64,000 bases of DNA, from the NCBI GenBank assembly GCA_963830065.1, contig CAWHLA010000005.1, positions 219,130-283,129 of the forward strand. Reading direction: 5' to 3'. Positions 28,521-36,905 of the stretch are shown piece after piece. Under the pieces are notes generated by a model, which was not told where the DNA came from, made no database searches, and worked only from the letters and a program-made list of their open reading frames with translations. How positions within the stretch are numbered: the first letter of the stretch is position 1; every line of letters begins with the position of its first letter. The stretch is from JACCZR01 sp963830065 (GTDB taxonomy: Bacteria > Actinomycetota > Thermoleophilia > Solirubrobacterales > Thermoleophilaceae). The position numbers were made by a program, and so were the translations under genes.

Positions 28521-29366
28521 GTGCTCGCCGTCTCCCTCGCCCTGGGCTGTTCGGTCTGTTACGGGGTGTCGAACTTCCTCGGGCCGCAGCTGGCCAAGCG
28601 CCAGACCATCGTCGCGGTCCTGGTGCTGTCGCAGGTCGCGGCGCTCGCCGCGTGCCTGGTCTACGTCGTCGCGGCCCCGGGCCCGGCCCTGCCCGCGGGC
28701 GAGGCGGTCACCGCCGCGGTCGCGGGCCTCGGCAACGCCGCCGGGCTGATCGGCTTCTACCGCGCGGCCGAGCTGGGCCCGCTGGCCATCGTGGCTCCGA
28801 TCGGCGCCACCGGCGCGGCGGTGCCGGTCCTGTTCGGCCTGGCGACCGGGGACGCTCTGCACCCGTGGCAGGTCGTGGGGATCGTGCTGGCCATGGGGGG
28901 CGCGGCGCTGGCGGCCCGCCACGGGCCGGCGGAGAACGCGCTGGATCGCAGCTACCCGAACCCGCGGGCGAGCGTGATCTGGGCGGTGGCCTCCGCGGTG
29001 GCCTTCGGCGTGTTCCTCACGGCCCTCCCCGAGGCCTCGGACAGCGGCCAGGCCTGGGCGCTGCTCGACGCCCGCCTGGCCCTGGTGGTGCTCCTGCTCG
29101 TGTGGGCCGGGCGCCGGCTGGCCGAGGTCCCGTTCGACCGCTCGAGCTTCCTGCTGGCGGTGCCGGGCCTGCTGCTCGTGCTGGGCACCGCGCTCTACGC
29201 GGCGGCGGCCGGCGAGGGCCAGCTGTCGCTGGTGTCGGTGCTCGGCTCGCTGTTCCCGGTGGTCACCGTCGGCCTGGGCGTGGCCGTGGTGGGCGAGCGG
29301 CTCACCCGCACCCAGGCCGTGGGAGTGGCCTCGGCGCTGGCCGGGATCGTGCTGATCGCCGCCTAG
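28521..29366 (+). CDS. EamA/DMT family permease
   Basis: 281 residues with ten hydrophobic segments arranged as two EamA repeats. The second ends VVTVGLGVAVVGERLTRTQAVGVASALAGIVLIAA, and the GERL motif is typical. The first repeat contains LGPLAIVAPIGATGAAVPVL. Transports an unknown small metabolite. Starts at GTG 11 bp after the acyltransferase stop. Its stop overlaps the convergent acyl reductase stop by CTAG. Confidence 0.85.
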   Translation: MLAVSLALGCSVCYGVSNFLGPQLAKRQTIVAVLVLSQVAALAACLVYVVAAPGPALPAGEAVTAAVAGLGNAAGLIGFYRAAELGPLAIVAPIGATGAAVPVLFGLATGDALHPWQVVGIVLAMGGAALAARHGPAENALDRSYPNPRASVIWAVASAVAFGVFLTALPEASDSGQAWALLDARLALVVLLLVWAGRRLAEVPFDRSSFLLAVPGLLLVLGTALYAAAAGEGQLSLVSVLGSLFPVVTVGLGVAVVGERLTRTQAVGVASALAGIVLIAA

Positions 29367-31369
29367 AAGTGAACCCCGCGCATCAGGTAGGCCATGGCGA
29401 CGGCCTCCGTTGACATCTCGTCGTCCTTCTTGCTGTCGCCGCCTGAGTCGTCCTTCTTCTCGTCGTCCTTCTTGCCCTTGGACGCCTTCGAGTCGGGGAA
29501 CAGGTTGTAGGCGGTGTTGAGCACCGCGTCCACCGTCTTAGGCGATACCGAGTAGAGGACCTCGCCGAAGGTGCCGAGCCGCGAGGCCTTGCGCTTGGGC
29601 TTGTCGATCAGCGTGTCGCAGATCATCAGCGCGGCCTCCTCCGGCGACAGCGTGGGGAAGGCCTTGTACATGTCGGTCGGGGCGATCATCGGCGTGCGCA
29701 CCAGCGGCATGTACACGGTCGAGAACTTCACGTTGTCGGCCACGCACTCCGGCGCGACGCAGCGTGAGAACGCGTCCAGCGCCGCCTTGGAGGCGACGTA
29801 GGCCGAGAAGCGCGGCGTGTTGGTCTGCACGCCGATCGACGAGATGTTCACGATGTGGCCGTCCTTGCGCTCCCGCATCCCGGGCAGGAACGCGAGGATC
29901 AGCTTCAGGGCGCCGTAGTAGTTGAGCTGCATGGTGCGCTCGTAGTCGTGGAAGCGGTCGTAGGAGCGCGCCACGGCCCGGCGGATGGAGCGCCCGGCGT
30001 TGTTGATCAGGACGTCCACTCCACCGTGCTCGGAGATGACCTCCTGGGCCATGCGGTCCAGGTCGTCCACGTCGGAGAGGTCGGCCGGGTGGACGTGTGC
30101 GGTGCCGCCGCGCTCGCGCACCTGCTCGGCCACCTCGTCCAGCTTCTCGCGCGTCCGCGACACCAGCAGCACCACGCCGCCGGCCTCGCCCACGCGCAGC
30201 GCGGTCTCCAGGCCGATGCCGCTGGAGGCGCCCGTGATCAGCACGCGCTTGCCCTTGACCGAGTTGCTCAGCGAGCGCTCGCGGAACAGTGCCGGGTCCA
30301 GGTTGCGCTCCCAGTAGTCCCACAGCGCCGGCGCGTAGGTGGACAGCGGCGGCGCCGCGATCCCCGTGCCCTCGAGTGCCCGCTGGGTGTCGCGGGGGTC
30401 GAAGGTGCAGTGGAAGTCGCGGTTCTCCATCGCGTCGGGCGGGATCCCGAGGTCGCGCAGGGTGGTCTCGCGGATGCGCTTGACCGTGGGCAGCGCCTTC
30501 AGGCCCGCGCGCACCTGCTTGGGGATGGCGTTGGTCACGTTGGGGTCCACGCGCATGGCGAACTGCGGCGCGTGGGCTGCCCTGGCGAACTCGTTGAGCG
30601 TCTCACCGACGGTCTGGGCATCGGGGTTGACCAAGTGGAAGGTGGTCCCGGGCAGCTCGGCGTCGGGGAGGTGGCCGATGTGGTCCATCGCCTGGGCCAC
30701 GAAGTCGACGGGGACGATGTTGGTCTGTCCGCCCTCGGGCCCGGCCAGCGGGAACCAGGCCGGCAGGGCGTGGCGCAGGCGCTTGATCAGCCCGAAGAAG
30801 TAGTAGGGGCCGTCGATCTTGTCCATCTCGCCGGTCTCCGAGTGCCCGACCACGATGCCGGGGCGGTAGATCAGCGTCTGCGGCTGGGCCTCGCGCCGGA
30901 CGAGCTTCTCGGAGTCGTACTTGGACTCGTGGTAGGCGTGGGGGAGCTTCTGGTCCTCGTCGAACATGTCCTCCTGGAACACGCCTTTGTAGTCCCCGGC
31001 CACGGCGATCGACGACGTGTGGTGGAAGCGGCCGACGTCGTGGGAGTTGACGAACTCGACGACGTGGCGAGTGCCCTCCACGTTGGCCTTGATCATCGCC
31101 TCGGGGTCCGCGGCGACGTCGTAGATGGCGGCCAGGTGGAAGAAATGGTCGATCTTCTCGTCGAAGCCCTCGACCGCCAGACCCTTCTCGGCCATGTCGC
31201 CCGACACCGGGACGATGCGGTCGCCGGCCCCCAGCGAGTCGATCAGCTCATCGACCTTGCCCCGCGATCCCTCGCGCACGAGCACGTAGATGGTCCCGTC
31301 GCGCTTCAGCAGCTCCTGGACCAGATGGCGGCCGACGAAGCCCGTCGCACCCGTTACGAAGTAGTTCAA
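29363..31369 (-). CDS. two-domain SDR fusion, fatty acyl-CoA reductase-like
   Basis: 668 residues. Residues 1-350 are an extended SDR (FVTGATGFVGRHLVQELL, YHESKYDSEKLV with Tyr-x3-Lys) similar to the reductase half of actinobacterial AcrA1-type proteins. Residues about 375-600 are a classical SDR (LITGASSGIGLETAL, NNAGRS, YVASKAALDAF). A Lys/Asp/Ser-rich tail follows. Such fusions reduce fatty acyl-CoA or fatty aldehydes to alcohols for wax esters. Start is TTG with GGAGGGG upstream. Neighbouring acyltransferase and PHA genes support a storage-lipid role. Confidence 0.85.
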   Translation of the reverse strand: MNYFVTGATGFVGRHLVQELLKRDGTIYVLVREGSRGKVDELIDSLGAGDRIVPVSGDMAEKGLAVEGFDEKIDHFFHLAAIYDVAADPEAMIKANVEGTRHVVEFVNSHDVGRFHHTSSIAVAGDYKGVFQEDMFDEDQKLPHAYHESKYDSEKLVRREAQPQTLIYRPGIVVGHSETGEMDKIDGPYYFFGLIKRLRHALPAWFPLAGPEGGQTNIVPVDFVAQAMDHIGHLPDAELPGTTFHLVNPDAQTVGETLNEFARAAHAPQFAMRVDPNVTNAIPKQVRAGLKALPTVKRIRETTLRDLGIPPDAMENRDFHCTFDPRDTQRALEGTGIAAPPLSTYAPALWDYWERNLDPALFRERSLSNSVKGKRVLITGASSGIGLETALRVGEAGGVVLLVSRTREKLDEVAEQVRERGGTAHVHPADLSDVDDLDRMAQEVISEHGGVDVLINNAGRSIRRAVARSYDRFHDYERTMQLNYYGALKLILAFLPGMRERKDGHIVNISSIGVQTNTPRFSAYVASKAALDAFSRCVAPECVADNVKFSTVYMPLVRTPMIAPTDMYKAFPTLSPEEAALMICDTLIDKPKRKASRLGTFGEVLYSVSPKTVDAVLNTAYNLFPDSKASKGKKDDEKKDDSGGDSKKDDEMSTEAVAMAYLMRGVHF

Positions 31370-31397
31370 GTCCCCTCCACTCGCTCCTCAGGGCCGC

Positions 31398-31404
31398 GAT
31401 ACTA
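31398..31404. promoter_or_regulatory. overlapping divergent -10-like boxes
   Basis: GATACT (31398-31403) is 8 nt before the plus-strand ATG at 31412. TAGTAT on the minus strand (complement of 31399-31404) faces the acyl reductase gene, whose mRNA would have a short leader carrying the GGAGGGG ribosome site. Confidence 0.4.
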
Positions 31405-31411
31405 CGCCCGG

Positions 31412-32611
31412 ATGGCCGAAGACCGCCTGACCCTGGCCGAGGCGGCCCGCGAGGTTGGCGTCTCGGCTCCGACGCTCAAGCGCTGGGCGGAGTCCGGCGT
31501 GATCCCGGAACTGAAGGACGGCCAGGGGGGCTGGGGGCCGGCGGCGGTCTCCCACGCCCGGATTGTGCACCGGCTGCGGGAGCGCGGGCACTCGCTGAAG
31601 AGCATCCGGCAGGCCAGTGACCAGGGCAGCCTGGCCTACGGCTTCATCGAGGACGCCTTTCCGGCCAAGCAGGGCCCTCACTCGCTCAAGGACGCGGCAA
31701 AGGCCACCGGCCTCGAGGCCTCGCTGATCGAGCGGTTCTGGAGCGCGTGCGGTTTGCCGCCTGCCGCCCTGGACGCCCTGACCGACGAGGACATCAAGGC
31801 CTTCGAGTACGTGGCCTCGGTGCTCGGCTCGGGATTTCCGCTGGTGGCCTTCCTCCAGCTGTCGCGGGTCTACGGCCAGACGCTGTCGCAGATCGCCGAC
31901 TCCGAGGTGCGCCTGTTCCACATCTACGTGCACGAGCCGCTCATGCGCGAGGGGGCGCCCGGCCTGCAGATGGCCGAGGAGATGGAGACGCTGGCCGGCG
32001 ACCTGCTGCCGCTGGCCTCGCCGATCATGGACTACATCCACCAGCGCTTCCTCCAGCACTACGTCGAGCAGGACGTGGTGGGGCACATGGAGATCGACAT
32101 GGAGGGCGACGACCTGGGCCGGGTGCGGGTGGCCATCGCCTTCTGCGACCTGGCGGGCTACACCCGGTTCACCGAGGAGGAGGGCGAGGAGGAGGCGCTG
32201 TCCTTCGTCGAAAGGTTCGTGGAGGGCGTCCAGGGGACGCTGCCCGAGAGCGCACGGGTGGTCAAGACCATCGGCGACGCGGTGATGCTGGTGGGCCAGG
32301 ACCTCGGCGCTCTGGTGGACTGGGCGGTGGGCTTCACCGAGCTGTTCGACGAGCGGCCCGAGCCGCGCATCGGGATCCACTACGGGCCCACCCTGTACCG
32401 CGACGGCGACTACTTCGGCCGCGAGGTGAACATGGCTTCCCGCGTGGTGGCCCGTGCCCGCGGCGGGGAGGTGCTGGTGACCGACTTCGTCGTGGACCAG
32501 CTGAAGACCAGCACCGAGCACCTGGCCTTCGAGGGCATCGGCACCGTGAAGCTGAAGGGCTTCGACGAGCCCCGCACCCTCTGCCGAGCCGTGCCCTCGC
32601 ACGAGGACTGA
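31412..32611 (+). CDS. class III adenylate/guanylate cyclase with N-terminal MerR-type HTH
   Basis: 399 residues. Residues 5-75 form a MerR-like winged helix (LTLAEAAREVGVSAPTLKRWAESGVI...IVHRLRERGHSLKSIRQ). Residues about 95-220 are an all-helical regulatory region. Residues about 228-395 are a class III cyclase: metal Asp in FCDLAGYTRF, second Asp in KTIGDAVML, and the transition-state Asn/Arg in REVNMASRVVARA. All catalytic residues appear intact. It could couple DNA binding to cyclic nucleotide synthesis. It overlaps tilS as TGATG. Confidence 0.85.
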   Translation: MAEDRLTLAEAAREVGVSAPTLKRWAESGVIPELKDGQGGWGPAAVSHARIVHRLRERGHSLKSIRQASDQGSLAYGFIEDAFPAKQGPHSLKDAAKATGLEASLIERFWSACGLPPAALDALTDEDIKAFEYVASVLGSGFPLVAFLQLSRVYGQTLSQIADSEVRLFHIYVHEPLMREGAPGLQMAEEMETLAGDLLPLASPIMDYIHQRFLQHYVEQDVVGHMEIDMEGDDLGRVRVAIAFCDLAGYTRFTEEEGEEEALSFVERFVEGVQGTLPESARVVKTIGDAVMLVGQDLGALVDWAVGFTELFDERPEPRIGIHYGPTLYRDGDYFGREVNMASRVVARARGGEVLVTDFVVDQLKTSTEHLAFEGIGTVKLKGFDEPRTLCRAVPSHED

Positions 32612-33864
32612 TGGAGCGACCGCTCGAGGCGGCACGGGCTTCCGGCCTGGTGGCCGAGGGCCGGCCCGTGCTGGTGATGCTCTCCGGCGGCGGCGACTCG
32701 GTCTGCCTGCTCGACGTGTGCCTGCGCCTGGGCGCGGAGGTCCGCGCTCTGCACGTCAACTACGGGCTGCGCGAGGGGGCGGACGTTGACGAGGCGTTCT
32801 CCCGGGAGCTGTGCTCGGGGCTGGGAGTGCAGCTCGCCGTCGAGAGGGTGTCGCTTCCGGAGGTGGGCAACCTCCAGGCCGCCGCCCGGGAGGCTCGCTA
32901 CGCCGCCGCCGAGCGGCACGCTGCCGGGGACTACGCCGCCGGGCACACCGCCAGCGACCAGGCCGAGACCGTCCTCTACCGCCTGGCCACCTCGCCCGGA
33001 CGGCGGGCGCTGCTGGGCATGGAGCCGCGGCGCGGCCGGCTGGTGCGCCCGCTCCTGCGGGCCACGCGCGAGGAGGTGCGGGACTACCTGCGCGCCCGCG
33101 GCCTGGAGTGGCGCGAGGACCCATCGAACGCCGACCGGCGCTTCGCGCGCTCGCGTGCGCGCGGGGAACTGGTCCCGGCGTTGCGCTCCCTGGGGCCCGC
33201 GGCCGAGCGAAATGTGGCGGAGACCGCGCTGCTGCTGCGCGAGGAGTCCGAGGTGCTGGACGCCGCCGCCGGCGAGGCGCTCGCCGGGCTGGGCGGCGGG
33301 CCGGCGGTGGAGCTCTCTCGCCTGCGTGAGCTGGAGCCCGCCCTGGCGCGGCTGGTGCTACGGCGCCTGGCCGGCGACGTGCCGCTGTCGAGAGCCGACG
33401 CCGATCGCCTGCTGGCCCTGGGCGAGGCCGGTGGCACGCGGGCGCTCGACCTGGGCGGCGGCCTGCGGGCGGTGAGCGAGTACGGGGTGCTTCGTCTCAC
33501 GCACGCGCGCGAGGGCGACGAATCGCCGCCCGCCGCGGAGCTGGCCGTGCCCGGCACCGCGCGCTTCGGCGGGTGGGAGGTCGAGGCCTCCCTCGAGAAG
33601 CCCGGCGAGGTCTCGGTGCGTTCCGCGCCGGCCTTCAGCGTGCGGTCCTGGCGCGACGGCGACCGCATGCGCCCGGTGGGGCTGGGCGGTACCAAGTCGC
33701 TCCAGGACCTGTTCACCGACCGCAAGGTGCCCAGGGCCCTGCGCCGCACGCTGCCGGTGGTCTGCGCGGGCGACGAGGTGGTGTGGGTCGCCGGGGTGGC
33801 CGTGGACGAGCGCTGGGCCGCGGACGAGGGGCCCGTCGGACTGTCCGCGCGGCAAGTAGCGTGA
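32611..33864 (+). CDS. tilS: tRNA(Ile)-lysidine synthase
   Basis: 417 residues. PP-loop LSGGGDSVCLL at the N-terminus, GHTASDQAETVLYRL (the conserved HxxDDxxET-like block), and a C-terminal TilS domain (SVRSWRDGDRMRPVGLGGTKSLQDLFTDRKVP). It adds lysine to C34 of the CAU-anticodon tRNA-Ile, which is essential. Start ATG overlaps the cyclase stop. Followed by hpt and ftsH, the common bacterial tilS-hpt-ftsH order. Confidence 0.93.
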   Translation: MERPLEAARASGLVAEGRPVLVMLSGGGDSVCLLDVCLRLGAEVRALHVNYGLREGADVDEAFSRELCSGLGVQLAVERVSLPEVGNLQAAAREARYAAAERHAAGDYAAGHTASDQAETVLYRLATSPGRRALLGMEPRRGRLVRPLLRATREEVRDYLRARGLEWREDPSNADRRFARSRARGELVPALRSLGPAAERNVAETALLLREESEVLDAAAGEALAGLGGGPAVELSRLRELEPALARLVLRRLAGDVPLSRADADRLLALGEAGGTRALDLGGGLRAVSEYGVLRLTHAREGDESPPAAELAVPGTARFGGWEVEASLEKPGEVSVRSAPAFSVRSWRDGDRMRPVGLGGTKSLQDLFTDRKVPRALRRTLPVVCAGDEVVWVAGVAVDERWAADEGPVGLSARQVA

Positions 33865-34394
33865 GCGGCGTGGCGGCCGTCGGAGAGGTGCTGGTGCAGA
33901 GCGACGAGCTCGCTCACCGCGTGAAGCAGCTGGCGGAGCAGATCTCCGCCGACTACGAGGGCCGCGACCTGCTGCTGGTCGGGGTGCTGAAGGGCGCCTT
34001 CCTCTTCCTCTCCGACCTGATGCGCGGGCTCACCGTGCCGTGCGAGGTCGACTTCATGGCCGTGGCCTCGTACGGGGACTCCACCAGCACCAGCGGCGTG
34101 GTCCGCATCCTCAAGGACCTCGACGCGTCCATCCAGGACCGCGAGGTGCTGATCGTCGAGGACATCGTCGACTCGGGGCTGACGCTGAACTACCTGATGC
34201 GCACGCTCCAGGCTCGCGACCCCAAGTCGGTCGAGGTGTGCGCCCTGCTGACCAAGCCCGAGCGACGCAAGGTGGACCTGCCGATCCGGTACACGGGCTT
34301 CGAGATTCCCGACCGCTTCGCGATCGGCTACGGCCTCGACCACGCCGAGCGCTTCCGTGAGCTGCCCTACGTGGCGGTGCTCGAGGAGGAGTAG
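33861..34394 (+). CDS. hpt: hypoxanthine phosphoribosyltransferase
   Basis: 177 residues from GTG 33861, which overlaps the tilS stop (GTGA). An alternative GTG at 33870 has TAGCGT 7 nt upstream. The PRPP-binding loop VLIVEDIVDSGLTLNYL is intact, and VGVLKGAFLFLSDL and FMAVASYGDSTSTSG are typical. Salvages hypoxanthine/guanine to IMP/GMP. Confidence 0.93.
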   Translation: MSGVAAVGEVLVQSDELAHRVKQLAEQISADYEGRDLLLVGVLKGAFLFLSDLMRGLTVPCEVDFMAVASYGDSTSTSGVVRILKDLDASIQDREVLIVEDIVDSGLTLNYLMRTLQARDPKSVEVCALLTKPERRKVDLPIRYTGFEIPDRFAIGYGLDHAERFRELPYVAVLEEE

Positions 34395-34450
34395 CCCGGG
34401 GCGCGGAGCGGAAAAGTCGCCGCTACCCCACTGCTACGCTGCTGTTTCAC

Positions 34451-34467
34451 CCTCTGACTCGCAGAGG
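34451..34467 (+). other. small hairpin in the ftsH leader
   Basis: CCTCTG (34451-34456) pairs with CAGAGG (34462-34467) around a 5-nt loop, 10 nt before the ftsH ATG. TACGCT at 34435-34440 may be the promoter -10. The hairpin could affect ribosome access. Confidence 0.3.
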
Positions 34468-34477
34468 CAGGGCATTT

Positions 34478-36451
34478 ATGAGCCGATTCTTCAAGAGTGC
34501 AGCCTTTCCCATCCTCATCGTGGTGGTGCTCGCGTTCTTCGCTCAGAAGCTGATTTCGCCGGGCCAGAGGGAGAAGGTTCCGACCTTCAGCGACTTCCAG
34601 CAGCAGGTTCAGAAGGGCGACGTCCGGTCGGTCACGCTGAACACCAAGAACAACGAGATCGACGTCGTCACGAAGGGCAACCGCAAGTACCAGACGGCCT
34701 ATCCCGACAACACCGAGCAGTTCCTGCTCAACTCGCTGCGCGAGGAGAGCGTGCCGGTCGACGTCAAGGCCAAGGGTGGCGGGGGCATCGTCAGTGCCCT
34801 CATCTACATCGTGCCGTTCGTGCTCTTCCTGTTCTTCTGGCTGTTCATCCTCAATCAGATGCAGGGCGGTGGGTCGAAGGTCATGTCCTTCGGCAAGTCG
34901 CGCGCGAAACGGATGTCCGTGGACGCGCCCAAGATCACCTTCCGAGACGTCGCCGGCGTGGACGAGGCGGTCGAGGAGCTGCACGAGATCAAGGAGTTCC
35001 TCGAGAACCCCAAGAAGTTCCAGTCGCTCGGCGCGCGCATACCCAAGGGAGTGCTGCTGTACGGGCCGCCGGGCACCGGCAAGACGCTGCTCGCCCGGGC
35101 CGTGGCCGGCGAGGCGGGCGTGCCCTTCTTCTCCATCTCGGGCTCGGACTTCGTCGAGATGTTCGTGGGCGTCGGCGCCTCGCGCGTGCGTGACCTGTTC
35201 GAGCAGGCCAAGCAGAACTCCCCCTGCATCATCTTCATGGACGAGATCGACGCCGTCGGCCGTCACCGCGGCGCCGGCTTGGGCGGCGGTCACGACGAGC
35301 GCGAGCAGACGCTGAACCAGCTCCTGGTGGAGATGGACGGCTTCACGATGACGGACAACATCATCCTCATCGCGGCCACCAACCGCCCGGACATCCTGGA
35401 CCCCGCGCTGCTGCGCCCGGGCCGCTTCGACCGCCAGATCGTGGTCGACCGCCCCGATCGCAAGGGCCGGGCCAAGATCCTCGAGGTCCACACCCGCGGC
35501 AAGCCGCTGGCCAGCCACATCGACCTGGACAACCTGGCCGCGCAGACCCCCGGTTTCACCGGCGCCGATCTCCAGAACCTGGTCAACGAGGCCGCGCTGC
35601 TGGCCGCCCGCACGGGCAAGCGCGAGATCGACCACATCCAGCTGGAGGAAGGGATCATGCGCGTGATCGCGGGTCCCGAGAAGAAGACCCGCGTGATGAG
35701 CGAGAAGGAGCGGCGCATCACCGCCTACCACGAGATGGGCCACGCGCTGGTCGCCCACTTCCTGGAGAACACCGATCCGGTCCACAAGATCAGCGTCATC
35801 GCCCGCGGGCAGGCGCTGGGCTACACGATCTCGCTACCGAGCGAGGACAAGTTCCTCACCACCCGCGCCGAGCTGCAGGACACCATGGCCATGACCCTGG
35901 GCGGCCGCGCCGCCGAGGAGCTGGTGTTCTCCGAGGTGACCACGGGCGCCTCCAACGACCTGGAAAAGGTCACCGCCACCGCCAAGCAGATGGTGATGCG
36001 CTTCGGCATGTCCGAGCGCCTCGGCCCTCGCGTGTTCGGCCACGACCACGGCCAGCCCTTCTTGGGCCGCGAGTTCTCCTCCGAGCCCGACTACTCCGAC
36101 GACGTCGCGCGCGAGATCGACGACGAGATCCGCCGCGTGGTCGAGGACGCCCACCAGACCGCCCGCTCGGTCCTCGAGCAGCAGCGCCACAACCTGGACC
36201 TGACCTCGGAGATCCTTCTGCGCCGCGAGACCATCGAGCGCGACCAGTTCATCAAGCTGCTGGAGGGCCAGACCGAGCTCGAGGTCTTCGGGCCCGACGA
36301 GCCCGTCCGCCCGCAGCAACCGCCGCCCGCGGCCCCCGAGTCACCCGCGGGCCAGCCCGAGCGCAAGCCCCGCCCGCTGCCTCGTCCCGGCTTCGCCGGC
36401 GGAGGGGCGTCGGAAATGCGCGGCTCGCTGGACGCGCCCGAGAAGCCCTAG
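34478..36451 (+). CDS. ftsH: ATP-dependent zinc metalloprotease FtsH
   Basis: 657 residues. Transmembrane helices at about 9-24 and 104-126 flank the extracytoplasmic domain. AAA+ module: Walker A GPPGTGKT (196-203), Walker B CIIFMDEID, second region of homology ATNRPDILDPALLRPGRFDR. Zinc site HEMGH near residue 420 with the downstream Asp. The Pro-rich C-terminal extension (residues about 610-657) is longer than in E. coli. Degrades membrane and regulatory proteins. Confidence 0.97.
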   Translation: MSRFFKSAAFPILIVVVLAFFAQKLISPGQREKVPTFSDFQQQVQKGDVRSVTLNTKNNEIDVVTKGNRKYQTAYPDNTEQFLLNSLREESVPVDVKAKGGGGIVSALIYIVPFVLFLFFWLFILNQMQGGGSKVMSFGKSRAKRMSVDAPKITFRDVAGVDEAVEELHEIKEFLENPKKFQSLGARIPKGVLLYGPPGTGKTLLARAVAGEAGVPFFSISGSDFVEMFVGVGASRVRDLFEQAKQNSPCIIFMDEIDAVGRHRGAGLGGGHDEREQTLNQLLVEMDGFTMTDNIILIAATNRPDILDPALLRPGRFDRQIVVDRPDRKGRAKILEVHTRGKPLASHIDLDNLAAQTPGFTGADLQNLVNEAALLAARTGKREIDHIQLEEGIMRVIAGPEKKTRVMSEKERRITAYHEMGHALVAHFLENTDPVHKISVIARGQALGYTISLPSEDKFLTTRAELQDTMAMTLGGRAAEELVFSEVTTGASNDLEKVTATAKQMVMRFGMSERLGPRVFGHDHGQPFLGREFSSEPDYSDDVAREIDDEIRRVVEDAHQTARSVLEQQRHNLDLTSEILLRRETIERDQFIKLLEGQTELEVFGPDEPVRPQQPPPAAPESPAGQPERKPRPLPRPGFAGGGASEMRGSLDAPEKP

Positions 36452-36522
36452 CCAACGAGCTCGCCGCCGGCCGGGCGGTTTCGGCAGGAGCCCGGGCCGC
36501 GACGGAGAACGAGTGTTTCGTG

Positions 36523-36538
36523 TCCCCACTCTGGGGGA
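36523..36538 (+). terminator. weak hairpin after ftsH
   Basis: TCCCCA/TGGGGGA pair around CTC, followed by AAAAG. A short stem without a T-run; it may mark the end of the tilS-hpt-ftsH transcript. Nothing else is visible in 36452-36659. Confidence 0.25.
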
Positions 36539-36659
36539 AAAGCCTGTGCAGGACATCCACCTCCCCCCGGACGGCGGGTGTCTTAGAACTCATGGACGAA
36601 GCCGTCGTCTCTGGCCGGGTCGACCCACGACGTCCTACTCAACGGATTAGAGGAGAATC

Positions 36660-36875
36660 ATGCACTCCGTTCGTAGCGAGCTGACGTCCGAACGCGCGAG
36701 CGTGCTCGAGCCGCAGGTGCGAGCACGCGCCGAGCAGATGAAGCCACGAGGCACGCCGCTCGGGATCTGCCGGGTGTGCTCGGAGGTCGTCTACGGGTGC
36801 GACAAGCTGGTCTTGACGGCCGGCTCACCGCTGCACGACGCCTGCCTTCACCCGCCGGTCGCCCAGAGCGCCTAG
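36660..36875 (+). CDS. 71-residue protein with Cys cluster
   Basis: ATG with AGAGGAG 4 nt upstream, a good ribosome site. The C-terminal half contains GICRVCSEVVYGCDKLV and a later Cys, suggesting a small metal-binding (zinc) knuckle. The N-terminal half is a helix (SERASVLEPQVRARAEQM). Not recognised. It ends in a 22-bp tandem repeat shared with the end of the convergent xdhC gene. Confidence 0.55.
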   Translation: MHSVRSELTSERASVLEPQVRARAEQMKPRGTPLGICRVCSEVVYGCDKLVLTAGSPLHDACLHPPVAQSA

Positions 36876-36905
36876 CTCAGACCCCCAGAGCGCCTAGGTC
36901 AGACC
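36862..36905. repeat. 22-bp tandem duplication at a convergent gene end
   Basis: Unit one 36862-36883 and unit two 36884-36905 are adjacent and differ at a single base (36876 C, 36898 G). Unit one holds the stop of the small Cys protein, unit two the stop of xdhC. Confidence 0.85.

Noticed and set aside
29855..31400. Long plus-strand ORF opposite the acyl reductase
   Set aside because: Composition is the mirror of the minus-strand gene; the cyclase begins at ATG 31412.
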